Shown here in pieces: positions 35,401 to 44,994 of a stretch of 64,000 nucleotides of DNA (position 1 is the first letter of the stretch; each line of letters starts with the position of its first letter). This DNA comes from Nemopilema nomurai (Eukaryota > Cnidaria > Scyphozoa > Rhizostomeae > Rhizostomatidae): contig ML133465.1 in NCBI GenBank assembly GCA_003864495.1, forward strand, positions 372,001 to 436,000, read 5' to 3'. The notes below the pieces were generated by a model, which was given only the letters and a program-made list of their open reading frames with translations, was not told where the DNA came from and made no database searches. The translations under genes and the position numbers were made by a program.

Positions 35401-36858
35401 GGGAACTTCTTTCTTAACTGCAAAATCTTGGGTACGGCCCCAATTCCTCTAGGGTTCCGACGTGTCCACCTTGTGCAAAAGTCTAAGCACGTCTCCGAAA
35501 GGTGGCACAGCAGTAAGGCATTTAAAACTCTTATACAATCCACTTAATGATTGAACGTGCTTTGTAAATCATGAATCGATATTTCACTTATTGATTTCTC
35601 CACAGCCGGGCGAATATGATTCAGGAGAGTTCTAACAGCTCGCTCTAAGATTAGGCTGATTAAAGTACAATATTGTACAAGTCTCGTTTCCACTATCCAC
35701 AGAATACGTATGGAGGACTAAACGATAATTTTCCACAATTCGTCTCATGTAAAATCTTTCATTGAGAAGTGCTACTAATCTTAAGGACTCCAATGTGAAA
35801 GGTACTTTCTAAGAGGGGGCAAAGATCGTAAAGAGGGTTAGACTGCTAACAGGCTCAATAAGAAGGGGCAATGGCAATCCTCCCCTAGACACAGCTTCAG
35901 ATAGTTGTAAGATGATCTGATGTCTGGAAGAAGCTTAAATTGGGAAGGCTTTTATTTGTATATGCAAAATGCTAAAACATTTTGTAAGGTAAATCGTTTC
36001 GTAACTCTTTAAGCTTACTATGCTTGATAGAAAATAGTATACAAGCAAAAACCAGGGGTTGCACATTTTTTAATAAGAAAGTATTTTATAAAAAAGTTGC
36101 ACTCAGCCCATTGAATAGTTAAGAAAATTCAGGTTTGGGTTTTTAAAACCTAGGAAAGTAGAAAACTCAAGCATTCAAAGTTTCAAAAGAAATTATGTTG
36201 CAAGAGCGAAATAAATTGTGACGTGGGGGTTTATGAGAACTACTCCACCATCACTACACATGCTTACGTAATTTTGCAAACAAAAAATGGTAAACAAATT
36301 TGAGTTGGCTGAAATTGTAAGTAGAAAAAGTTTTAATATTGACAAACTCTAGCAAACATGGCCCTAAGCTTTGCTACTGCTTTTGCTAAAGCTTTGCAAT
36401 AACTCACTGATACGTGGCTTCTCTCTACCTGCGCTTCTTTGTAGAGCAAGTTCTGTCTTATTTGTAGACTTTCGAAGCACTTTATGCAGAGAATAGCATC
36501 CGATTCGACGCACTGGAGGTGTACCTGCAGCTTCCCGGCATACGGCTTCGACGGAAGGGACTGCATGAGAGCTCGACTTTCAGATATGGATCTTCTAACT
36601 TTTCAATCTGGATGCAAGAGTGTTGAATACATTGATATCAGAGGCTACAGGGCAACCAATCAGCTAGTCCAGCTTTGGCAGATGTCTGGTTCTTTTCTTC
36701 ATGTCAATTCAGCTTCTGATATCTGCTTTACTGCTGCCGTGTCGGGATCTGTTGTTGGTGAGGACAACTTTGGCTTCTATAGCAAGGTAAACAAAAACTT
36801 CAGATGCACTGAAAGTGCTGCTAGTACAACACAGTATTGGTTTGGAAAAGCAAAATGA
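26182..36858 (+). CDS. Gene C: secreted apple-EGF-F5/8C-fibrinogen-like protein, 695 residues
   Basis: Eight exons join in phase with no stop: 26182-26473, 29205-29318, 31043-31165, 31338-31421, 32028-32450, 32797-33219, 34069-34306, 36468-36858 (2088 nt). Order: signal peptide and apple-like segment (1-97), EGF (98-135), calcium-binding EGF (136-176), half-EGF (177-204), two F5/8C domains (205-345, 346-486), fibrinogen-like module (487-695). The start is MASV rather than an upstream in-frame ATG, because the TATA element is only 58 bp away and gene E has no upstream frame. There is no membrane segment. It shares its 5' end with genes E and F and its 3' architecture with gene B. The extra relic EGF exons in the third intron region are not included. 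Confidence 0.8.
26474..29204. other. Gene C intron 1
   Basis: The first 750 bp are duplicated after exon 1 of genes E and F. The remainder is unique in the window. The minus-strand frame of 113 codons at 28574-28915 has no recognisable domain; the GC-richer stretch at 27,960-28,920 may be an old insertion. Confidence 0.5.
29205..29318 (+). CDS. Gene C exon 2: EGF
   Basis: 114 bp, phase 1 at both ends. It reads DLDSCTSSPCKHGSQC, then YECKCVQGYTGKNC: a textbook EGF with six cysteines and short C1-C2 spacing. Confidence 0.85.
29544..29760 (+). pseudogene. Two decayed EGF exons
   Basis: At 29544 an acceptor-like TAG is followed by DIDEN without the expected C1. At 29625 a TATATAG acceptor is followed by DIDECASLPC, then C3, and the frame runs to a stop without C4-C6 at EGF spacing. 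Both keep the phase-1 start of the family but cannot encode an EGF fold. They look like dead copies of the neighbouring EGF exons. Confidence 0.5.
30470..30750. repeat. Diverged dispersed repeat, partner at 8780-9080
   Basis: Weak collinear similarity to 8780-9080 around GGAGTACGCAAACGTC and the following blocks. It lies within a gene C intron, after an AT-only stretch at about 30,235-30,310. Confidence 0.4.
31043..31165 (+). CDS. Gene C exon 3: calcium-binding EGF
   Basis: 123 bp, phase 1 at both ends, acceptor TTTTATTTTCAG. It starts DINECQDNTNNC, contains CTNTIGSFTCTC (beta-hydroxylation consensus), and ends GYTGEGTSC. Confidence 0.85.
31338..31421 (+). CDS. Gene C exon 4: half-EGF ending after C4
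   Basis: 84 bp, phase 1 at both ends. It reads DVDECAAALHSC and ends NFDGMFVCT at a perfect GTAAGT donor. The exon stops just after C4, so C5-C6 and the C-terminal hairpin are absent, yet phase is kept. This is the EGF next to the F5/8C domains, the same place as the C5/C6-less EGF in gene B. Confidence 0.7.
32028..32450 (+). CDS. Gene C exon 5: F5/8C domain 1
   Basis: 423 bp, phase 1 at both ends. Landmarks are ENIAFGKDSSQSS, FGNDGNRSGHW, RWWQVDLGRR, VRVGDDSSDGG, AIGRYVSVLL and LQVCELEIYE. Well-kept fucolectin-like fold markers, but RSGSVWEQ stands where RGDCC-type residues sit in fucose-binding lectins. Confidence 0.85.
32475..32690 (+). repeat. Imperfect minisatellite of about 16 bp
   Basis: About 13 imperfect copies of a unit like ATAGTACTTTGTCCC, including many palindromic AGTACT cores. 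It lies in the intron between the two F5/8C exons of gene C. The apparent ORF over it is a repeat translation. Confidence 0.85.
32797..33219 (+). CDS. Gene C exon 6: F5/8C domain 2
   Basis: 423 bp, phase 1 at both ends. Landmarks are GNVALGRPTS, FGNDGSRSGQW, PWWQVDLGGS, VSVGNHNTNGG, LLGRYVSVFL and LILCELEVYKG. Same length as domain 1 and similar to it throughout, so it probably arose by exon duplication. Confidence 0.85.
33220..34068. other. Gene C intron 6
   Basis: Contains a C-run (from 33,412) and a GC-richer block at 33,430-33,710 with two overlapping minus-strand frames of 75-85 codons. The block stands out in base composition and may be a transposon fragment, but no family was recognised. 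Confidence 0.4.
34069..34306 (+). CDS. Gene C exon 7: fibrinogen-like N-half
   Basis: 238 bp, entering in phase 1 and leaving in phase 2. It reads LHSCDGWYQAGARKNGIYG, NVYCDFSSEANFVWTL and PNWGSHR. Same module as in genes A and B. Confidence 0.8.
34307..36467. other. Gene C intron 7
   Basis: About 2.2 kb with no recognised gene or repeat partner. The open frames are short. Possible old insertions near 35,350-35,750 could not be defined. Confidence 0.4.
36468..36858 (+). CDS. Gene C exon 8: fibrinogen-like C-half and stop
   Basis: Acceptor TCTTATTTGTAG, chosen because it gives phase 2 and RLSKHFMQR, which aligns with gene B. Contains THWRCTCSFPAYG, VEYIDIRGYRATNQLV, GEDNFGFY, NKNFRCTES and TTQYWFGKAK, then TGA. 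Confidence 0.8.
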
Positions 36859-37300
36859 TTAAGAAATTGCACGCTGCAAAATTGCAAGCTGGGAACATAT
36901 GAAAGTACCTCTCCTCTCTTACATTTATCCCAAGGTAGATAGCAGTCTTCCTATCTGTTGTTTACTCAACGGAAATTACTGAGTATGTGGGATATTATCC
37001 TTTCAAGTGCATGGATGCTACCATTAAGTATTGCGTTGTTTTGGGGACAATAATGAAAATGAAGACCTCCTTCTAGTCAGTAGGCCCTAGAAAAGTCTGT
37101 AAAATGCTTGCATATTGAAAAATTCGAATCCTTTTATTAGATTTGGCTTCTCGTTGGCTATTTCGAAAAAAAATTGCTGTAATTTAACTTTGAAATATGA
37201 GCTCAATTAAGCCAGATATTTGCTTAAACTTATGCTGTAGATCTTTCTTCAAAAGAGAGAATCACACCCTGAGCTTACTTGGGAAAGGGATTCAGACCAA
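36859..37300. other. Downstream of gene C, no gene seen
   Basis: Presumed 3' untranslated and intergenic DNA. No clear AATAAA close to the stop. Confidence 0.4.
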
Positions 37301-38198
37301 GTTATAACTATTATGTGCAGCCCGTAGATCAAAATTCATGTAACAGCATTCCTGAAAGAAGGACTGTTGTTTTGCTGGGTGTCCTTACGAGCTGTCTAAC
37401 TTGTGCATTGAATCTACATTTTGTTTTTAATCTTACAGTTGTAAGCAAAATCTCTTATTTCACGATTATTTGCTAGCGAGAACTGTTATCTGTTTCGAGC
37501 ACGTAAACTTTTGCCGCACTTTTGCATTATGTATTTAAGTATATTCTTGCCGCACGTTTGTTTCATTTATCTAAAAAAGGTCACTTAAGGTTACGGTAAT
37601 AGTTATAACTATTATGTGCAACCCTTACATCAAAATTCGTGTAACAGCATTCCTGAAAGAAAGACTGTTGTTTTGCTGGGTGTCCTTACGAGCTGTCTAA
37701 CTTGTGCATTGAATCTAAATTTTGTTCTTAATCTTACAGTTGTAAGCAACAACTCTTATTTGACGAATATTTGGAAGCGAGAACTGTTATCTGTTTCGAG
37801 CACGTAAACTTTTGTCGCACTTTTGCATTATGTATTTAAGTATATTCTTTCCGCACGTTTGTTTCATTTATCTAAAAAAGGTCACTTAAGGTTACGGTAA
37901 TAGTTATAACTATTATGTGCAACCCTTACATCAAAATTCATGTAACAGCATTCCTGAAAGAAAGTCTGTTGTTTTGCTGGGTGTCCTTACGAGCTGTCTA
38001 ACTTGTGCATTGAATCTACATTTTGTTCTTAATCTTACAGTTGTAAGCAACAACTCTTATTTGACGATTATTTGGAAGCGAGAACTGTTATCTGTTTCGA
38101 GCACGTAAACTCTTGCCGCACTTTTGCATTATGTATTGACGTATATTCTTGTCACACGTTTGTTACATTTGTTCTAAATAAAAAGGTCACTTAAGCTA
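37301..38198 (+). repeat. Three tandem copies of a 301-bp unit
   Basis: Units begin GTTATAACTATTATGTGCA at 37301, 37602 and 37903, exactly 301 bp apart, with few substitutions. Each has an open frame of 63-65 codons with the shared core NSCNSIPER, then a hydrophobic stretch (TVVLLGVLTSCLTCALNL). The period is not a multiple of three, so the frames are separate. A satellite is more likely than a gene. Confidence 0.9.
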
Positions 38199-39154
38199 AA
38201 GTTTGCTATAAATTGTGTTCACTTCCATATGTCAATTCGCGCTGGTGATCGATTCTGTCGACATTGTTCATACAATACAAGTAAGTTATGACCGGACTTG
38301 AACGGATATATTCCTGCCTATAAACAGTTATGTTAGAGAGGCGTAGCATTTATTTTTCTCAAAAAGGTATCTAGACAAAAATTTCTTGGAATTAAAAAGG
38401 CTCCTTTCCTATTTAAGTAACAACGATATATTGACTGAACTATGTGAATTTTCTTAACTCTTTAATCAATTTAATGTAAAAAAGGTCCAATAGTCTGTTT
38501 CGGATGAACAATACGTGAAGTGTTGATAACAAAAAATAGCCATAGCATAGAGGATCTATGGCCAGCGATACAAGTTCAATCCCTGTTGTCGTTTCAGCGT
38601 CCCTATAAAAAGGCATCATATGATATTTTGGCCACTTTCCTTCGATGACACCTATTCCCTCTCTTTTATGATTCATCTAGATGGTTATAAAGGTAGATGA
38701 GGAAATAGAAGATATGAATGAGTGAGAAAGAAAGCAAAAAAAACAACACATCAGTCACCGTCTACCAAATGAATTCAACATCATCGGAATAACAATAAAT
38801 TCTGTTCTCATCTATCCAAGTTGTCAAAGTTGTCTGACTACACAGAGCAATGCCAGAAAATTCATGCTTGAAGTTTTCCGTTGAAATTCAAGCTCTGTGT
38901 GCATCGCAAAAGTTCCCTGACTTGATTATGCATGCCAAAAGTATTCAGAATGCGAAGATTGATAATCATTGTCTACCATCGACATGTCGGTTTTCTGAAC
39001 ATAAACTCAAGATGCCTGCCGAAATGACGTGAAGGCAGATGGCACTAGCAAGACTGCTTGAAAATGCAAACTAATAGAAATCTTCCAACCATTGACATTT
39101 CCAAAGATATAATTTTTAGGAAACCGGGAAGTTTGATTGGGCTGTCAAATACTT
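38199..39154. other. No gene recognised
   Basis: The frames at 38440-38676 (minus) and 38850-39032 (plus) are short, with no recognised domain. Confidence 0.4.
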
Positions 39155-39270
39155 TACAAAACATCAAACTGAACATTTTTAGTAAAGTGCTTTTTAACCA
39201 GTGCTTTGCGGTACAAAACATCAAACTGAACATTTTTAGGTAAGTGCTTTAGAACAAGTACTTTGCGGTA
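39155..39270 (+). repeat. 58-bp tandem duplication
   Basis: ACAAAACATCAAACTGAACA occurs at 39155 and again 58 bp later; the rest of the unit (AGTGCTTT, TTTGCGGTA) is repeated with small changes. Confidence 0.8.
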
Positions 39271-39620
39271 TAAAATTGCTCTTAGTAACTTCCCATGGCT
39301 TCATCATGATTGTTCTGCAGGAAATCTTTCCGAGGCAGAACATAACACGAGAGAAGAATAAAGAAGATTCTTTACCACATCTGGATTCTCTAACTAGGCG
39401 TATGCTTGGAATCACTAACTATGGAATCTTTAAAGCAACATGAAACATCGAAATGTCACAAGACTGCCTTTATCTGTGATCATGATGTTTAATAACAAAC
39501 TGATACACTTGCTTTAAAATTTGCTCTGAAAAGGCTTCGTTGCTCATTATGTAAGCTGTAATTATATGTGCATATTTTCATAGTTTCTTGTTGAAATCTA
39601 TTCTAAGCCGAAAGTGTACA
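39240..39620. repeat. Paralogue of the hAT target site (empty site) and of 3247-3620
   Basis: An AAGTACTTTGCGGTATAAAA-like left part leads through TAACTTCC directly into CATGGCTTCATC and then GAGGCAGAACA. At 800-848 and 3247 onward the same left and right parts are separated by the hAT element. This supports the ends and target duplication given for that element. Confidence 0.65.
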
Positions 39621-39749
39621 TAAACTAGGATGCAAAGAAGCCAGTTGTTCTTTTAATAGAGGCGTCTCCCTACTTTCTAAAGGGCGTGGCTACAACGTGG
39701 CTTGGGACAGACATCAGTGCTGTAAAACGATTTTGGACTTTACACGGAG

Positions 39750-40560
39750 TGACGTAGGATATGCTCAGATGATCGCCAGTTTAAGGAACCTGTAGGTAAA
39801 CTCGCTGGGTGGCTTAAGGATAGGGGGTATGAAGAGTCCCTTGTTAATCAACAAAGAGATAAGGTACGTAGGCTAGATAGGAAAATGCGGAAAATGTGGA
39901 AAAATGAGACTCTTCGGGAAAATGCGGGAAAAAGGAAAACCAACAAAGGGAGGAGTGAGAGGGTTCCACTTGTTACTACATACCATCCGGCACTTAATGG
40001 TTTGGGGAACATTGCCAGGAAACACCATGCCTTGCTCACTGGTTCCGAACAACACAAGAGGGTGTTTCCTTTGCCACCAGTTATTGCTTTTAGGAGGCGT
40101 AAGAATCTTAAGGATATTTTGGTTAGGGCTAGGCTTACTGGTGGGAGGGGGAGGGAGAACAATAACAGGGGAAGTTCGTGTTGTTAGCAGTCCAGATGTC
40201 AAGTGTGTAAGGTCTATCTAATAGTGATACTTTTAAGTCTAACACTACAGGTAAAGAATATAAGATTAGCTATTCGTTTAACTGTGATTCGTCCAATACT
40301 GTGATTCATCCTTCCTCAGGTTTAATAATTACAAGACGTGTAGTCGCAAGTTTAATTTAGGGTCTTCAGTGCCCCAGATGGAATTTTTCAGACATTTTTC
40401 TGAGGAAGGACATCGCGGGTTTCTTAATGACATAAGTGTTAAGGTTATCGATAATTAACAGGGAATGATAGGAGGAGAGAAAGTTTTTTTGCCAATATCG
40501 CTTGAACACTTTTTCTCCTATGGGTCCTGATACTAGGCAAGTAGACACATAGGGCATTTG
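39750..40560 (+). pseudogene. Penelope-like retroelement fragment with GIY-YIG region
   Basis: Translations in shifting plus-strand frames give KLAGWLKDRGYEESLVNQQ, then PLVTTYHPALNGLGNIARKH and RRRKNLKDILVRARL. These are characteristic of the segment between reverse transcriptase and endonuclease in Penelope-like elements. Further on, MEFFRHFSEEGHRGFLNDI and YRLNTFSPMGPDTRQVDT resemble the GIY-YIG endonuclease end. Frame changes and stops show it is dead. Only the 3' part is present. Family recognition is from motif memory. Confidence 0.7.
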
Positions 40561-40861
40561 TTTATTCTCCCACTGTTTTTTTGTTTGTTCTTGTTTTCTA
40601 TTTCTTTATCCTGTTTCCTGTTGTTTCCTGTTTATTGCTATCATTTATCTCTTGTAAGACAGTCAACACCAGCATCTCCATCACATTCTTTATTCTACCT
40701 TTCTATTCACTTATTTCCCAGTTCCCCATAACAATTGGTGTTTTAACACATTTAACAATATGTATTGTATTAAGCAGGTTTCCCTTAGATTTCCATTGTT
40801 TGTTTTGTTCTATTGTAATTTAGGTTGATAGATAGGCTCCTCTAATTTTGTAAAGGTATTA

Positions 40862-40885
40862 CTGATGAAGCGAAAGCGAAACGTC
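40862..40885 (+). ncRNA. Hammerhead-ribozyme-like core
   Basis: CTGATGA (40862-40868), then a two-bp stem GC-GAAA-GC with a GNRA loop (40870-40877), GAAA (40878-40881) and CGTC. This is the order of the hammerhead catalytic core, and such ribozymes are known to accompany Penelope-like elements. It lies 300 bp after the Penelope-like fragment. A mismatch at the base of stem II, and stems I and III that are not obvious, make it degenerate or a coincidence. Confidence 0.4.
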
Positions 40886-41174
40886 TTACGAAATTGTTTT
40901 CTCTGAGTATATATCTTATCGTCTAAACATTTAATAGAATGAGTTTTTGAATGAATATATATATGTGTATTATGCATTTGTGTATTATGCATATATATGT
41001 GAATATATATATGTGTATTATAGACTTGAAGAAAAAAGACTACATGTTTTTCTCTACAAGCCTGATGTTGATAGATTGGAATATTCCTCGAATAAATAGA
41101 TAATACAGTACAGAAGGTGTTACATAATGTGTGAGGTTATACAAAAGGTTAATTAGAGGCGGTACACAAGGGAT
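40886..41174. other. AT-rich spacer between two convergent Penelope-like remnants
   Basis: Contains short imperfect repeats of ATATATATGTGTATTATG at about 40,955-41,025. No gene. Confidence 0.6.
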
Positions 41175-43725
41175 TTAGGTGTTACATAATAGTGTTTTAT
41201 TTCTATGGCGGCAAGAAGATACAATTTCGTTTCGTTTGTTGAATGTTGATAACCCGGGATTGCAGATGATGAGGGTCTTTTCTTTAAGGCAAAGGCGGCA
41301 TCTTTTGTTTGAGCTGCTGTAGGATGGCTTTCTTGAGAGAATGCGCCAGGAAATGGGGTGGTCGATGTTATTGTCCTTTAGGGTCCAGATGTATTTACTG
41401 AGTTCTGTGAAGTTTCTGTGTTTTGTGTGACGGAAAGATGCGGTGTGATTTCTGTATCTTGTCTTGAATTCGTTTTCTGTAAGTCCGATGTGTGTTTCTG
41501 TAGTGTTATTTTCTCTGCGTGTGACGGTGGCTTGGTAAATGACTAATGATTGTAGGCAGTTCCCGTTGAGTGGACATCTATTCGTTTGTCGGCAAATGCA
41601 TGTTTTGTTGACATTGGTGTTTTCCGGGGTGGTGTTGGTGTCGTGTGACTTTAGGGTGCGTTTGTTGTGACTGTCAATGACCAGCTTGATGTTGTTCATA
41701 CAGCTGTAGCCAGGCGCGGATCCAGAAAATAATCTGACATTCTCAAAATCGATTTATACTCAAGGGCCACGCCCACTTTTTGGACACCCATAAAACACAC
41801 CAAGGCTCGTAAAACTAAAAGCAAAGTAAAACAGGCACAAAGCAAGTTCTGAATAGTTAAAGTTCAAAAGGGAACAAAAGCAATGAACAACCAGTTAAAA
41901 ATACTCCACTTGTGCTGGGTAATTTAGTTTTGAAAAGATTTTCCAATCTAATCAAATAAGCATAAACCCCATGTCAAGGGATTACCCATGATCGAGGTTC
42001 CCAACTTTGGTACTCCAGACAGACAACCCTTGTCACCAATCAAGAGAATATCAACAAATGTTTCTTGTTCAACATTGTCCCCTCTGAATGATATAATAAG
42101 TAATGTAGTGGTAGAACATATTCAAAACCTATGATGGATGCTATTTCAAAAATTCAAATTTTCCATTTGGAAATTCAGGGAAGTGTTCAAATTGTTGTTT
42201 CTAATTCATCCAAATTACTCTCTCTATTAAAATTCAAGTCTTAAAGTTTGGTCTAGCACTTTGAAAAGAAATAAGAGGCACTTTTAATTCTTAAGAAGCG
42301 TCATTAACAGCAAAAATGGGGACAACATGACTTGGTTTAATGGATATTTTACCTCAAGGAGGAATGCAGCTAACTGTCCAAAGTAAATGTATTGGAGAAT
42401 TTCAAGAAATTTTCTCTTTTGGAAAGAATCATGCATTACCTAACATTACGGCAGATTTATCTTATGTGGGGCTTGTATTACACTTGTTAATGCCATAATA
42501 AATATGAAAGGACACCATCTTCCAATTGCACAACTGTTTCTAACTACTTTAAATGCAAATTGTAATCAAATTCATTACTTCCATCAAAGGACAAAGATTT
42601 AAACAAGAAGTTGGCAGAATTCGTTTCGTTCCATAATTTTCATAGAAATCTGGATGCAGAGCTCTTAAAACTTGTTTCTACTTCGTGGACCAGCCCGCTC
42701 AGTTCTCAAGATTCTCAAACTCTGACGTAGGCAAGACCTCATAAAACGTATATTAAACATATGCCAAATATACCCTATTAAAAGTGAACTGGTTTTTTAC
42801 GTCATTTTGGCGAATTTTCCTCTCGTTAAGATCGCTCAGGTCGACCACTTCTCAGGGACGAAAATGCTTTGAATTTCTGTGCGTGCGCATGCAGAAACTG
42901 CGCGTGACCTTCTCAAAATGCGAAGGAACTTCTCAAAATGCATGGCAACAGTCGATAAACATTCTCAAAATCAAGCCTAGACACAGGACGCGGCGCGGCG
43001 TCTTAACACTTTCCTGGGTACTAGGTTCGCTGGAGAAGAATTTGGTTTTTCATCAGAGAAGATTCAAAAATGTTTTGAAAAGGGAGAAGAGAGTAAATAT
43101 ATCAAATACAGCGATGGCGTAGAAATAGCTACCTTAAATACATAATAAAAAATATATTCTTCTCTTGAATCTTAAACTTGGGCTCATTACCTTTTGCACT
43201 TTAAATAGAAAATTCAAGCCAGGAAAATCTGACATTCTCAATTGAGAATGTTGAGAATGTCTGGATCCGCCCCTGGCTGTAGCTGATCTTGATTGTGTTG
43301 CGGTTGAAGATTTTTCTGAGTTTGTGGTCTTTGTGGAAATGTTTGTCAATGAGGTTGAGGAATCTGTGTCCGATGTTGGTGCTAACTCTTTTGCTGAATG
43401 GGGGGTTATATCAAAGTATCATGCTCCGTTTTCTGTACTCGAGGTTGGTTGGTAGTATAGGGTGTATTTGTATACGCTTTCGTTGAGTGCTTTTTGGTAT
43501 GCTGGCGTGGCTTGGTCGAATGATGCTTTGTCAGAGGAAAGTGATAACAGACGTTTCTTGATGCTTATGGGTATATGTTTTGTTGTGGTTATTGGGTGGT
43601 TGATCTCGCCACAAAGCCTGACACCATCCTTCAGTATGTCCCCCGCGAGAGCAACCACCTGTCTCCCTTACAAAAGCCCGCTCTTTAGAAGGTTTGTAGA
43701 ATGAGGTAGAAAGATCGAAAGCCAT
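41175..43725 (-). pseudogene. Penelope-like retroelement fragment split by a hAT insertion
   Basis: Minus strand, right to left: ITTTKHIPISIKKRL and QKALNESVYKYTLYY (43658-43419), a frame change, then [20 protein letters not shown] up to 43284. After a 1565-bp insertion the frame resumes at MNNIKLVID (41699) and continues through CPLNGNCLQ, THIGLTENEFKTRYRNH, ELSKYIWTLK and RCRLCLKEK to a stop at 41175. The last part is a GIY-YIG endonuclease with its Cys-rich lead. Removing the insert and one copy of its target duplication makes the reading frame continuous across the site. The 5' part of the element is absent. Confidence 0.8.
41703..43283. mobile_element. Non-autonomous hAT element with perfect 8-bp target duplication
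   Basis: Element 41711-43275 (1565 bp). Left end CAGGCGCGGATCCAG; right end, reverse-complemented, CAGGGGCGGATCCAG. Flanked by GCTGTAGC at 41703-41710 and 43276-43283, identical 8-bp copies. Near the right end is an inner palindrome (CATTCTCAATTGAGAATG). The 112-codon frame inside (42784-43122) shows no transposase feature, so it depends on another element for movement. It is inserted in the Penelope-like remnant. Confidence 0.9.
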
Positions 43726-44051
43726 CTTTTCGATTTATTCGTTTGCCCTGGGTGTCAGTTCTCTGTAGGTATATATCCGTTGTTTGAAAATGGAATTTGT
43801 GTTGGCAAATCTAGAAAGTTTTTGTGAGCTTTAAACGTCTCTCACGAAGCACTGTCAGAACATTTGCTACAAAAGTCTTCAATATAACACCAAAGTTGAT
43901 GGCAGGTTTAAAAAACATCTGTCTATAGTCAGGCCTGTGTTTTTAAGTCATCTTTAGTTATTATTCTTTGTGCATTGTGTATAAACATGGTTGCTTTTTC
44001 TATTGCAGCCTTTTTCCATTTCTATTGCTATTTCTATTCTTTTTCATTCGG
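43726..44051. other. No gene recognised
   Basis: Spacer between the Penelope-like remnant and the duplicated block that carries exon D. Confidence 0.5.
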
Positions 44052-44994
44052 TTACCTTCTCTTGTCCATTGATTTCTAGCTCTACTCCTTAATGTTGCTT
44101 TCGTAGTAGCACGATATCCACCGAGGCAGGCCTGCGTAGCACCGCCAGCCACGCCGGGGGCGACAGCTTCACCTGTGGATCCACTCCCGTTGACGTCTTA
44201 CTCTGTGGTGTTTTTTCAAAACTGATCATCATTTTTTTCCTCTGAATATGAGGCTGTGGTTTTACATTACACACAAAGCAGTATTTTATCTTGAAACCAC
44301 CACTTGGGAGGTGGTTTGGTCAAGGTTGAAGAGTCCCCCCCCCCAAGTGAGAAATATAGGCCCCTACCCTACCCCAACCTAATATTTCAAAGCCTCGGGA
44401 GAGCTATCAGGTTCTATACCTTGCTCAAGGATGACCAGGAGGTAATTGAAGCAAAGGGTAACCTTTTCGTCCCACGTCAAAACTCAGTTTTCCTAGGTAG
44501 TTTCAAGATTATTACCATTGATGTTATTATTGCTTTCATTATTGTTATCATTTTTTATTATTTGCAGAAAATATTTTGTACAAAAGGCCGTCATCCAGTT
44601 CATTGGTGTATACCTATGGGGAAAACATCGCCAGCCTTGGGAATGATGGTCACTGGACTGGAGATTGGCGAAGATGCAGTCACACCGAGTATGAAAACAC
44701 ACCCTGGTCGCAAGTGGATCAGACAAAACGAGCAGCAGTGTCGAGTGTGCGAATAAAGAATGGTGTGACTTGGTCTCCACTCAAGATCACTCCATTTGAT
44801 ATCAGTGTTGGAGACGATAGTTCGAATGGTGGACGAAACAATGCACTGTGTGTGAATGACGGGATCCTAAACGCGATGGAGTACTTTTACAGTCTGACAG
44901 TGCTGCATGGTAGATACGTGACTGTCTTCCTAAACAGAATAGAGTATCTTCAAGTTGTATGGAGGTGGAGGTGTATGGAAATGCAATAAAAAAT
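44052..44994 (+). repeat. Duplicated block D, partner at about 54,362-55,275
   Basis: Collinear with the last intron end and final exon of gene E, including a GC-rich stretch with GCGTAGCACCGCCAGCC and CTTCACCTGTGGATCCACT. It marks one end of the segmental duplication that produced genes E and F. Confidence 0.85.
44568..44988 (+). pseudogene. Exon D: broken F5/8C exon
   Basis: Acceptor TTATTTGCAG, then [39 protein letters not shown] and [12 protein letters not shown], matching the last exon of gene E. Differences: a 6-bp deletion, WW to WS in the WWQVDL motif, a lost Cys (FYC to FYS), and one missing base near 44955. That base loss scrambles the LCELEVY end and moves the stop. No matching upstream exons were found, so it is a stranded 3' exon. 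Confidence 0.75.

Noticed and set aside
40581..40823. 80-codon hydrophobic ORF
   Set aside because: T-rich tail after the Penelope-like fragment; hydrophobicity follows from base composition.
42784..43122. 112-codon ORF inside the non-autonomous hAT element
   Set aside because: No transposase features; part of the frame covers the repeated CATTCTCAAAATG motifs of the element.
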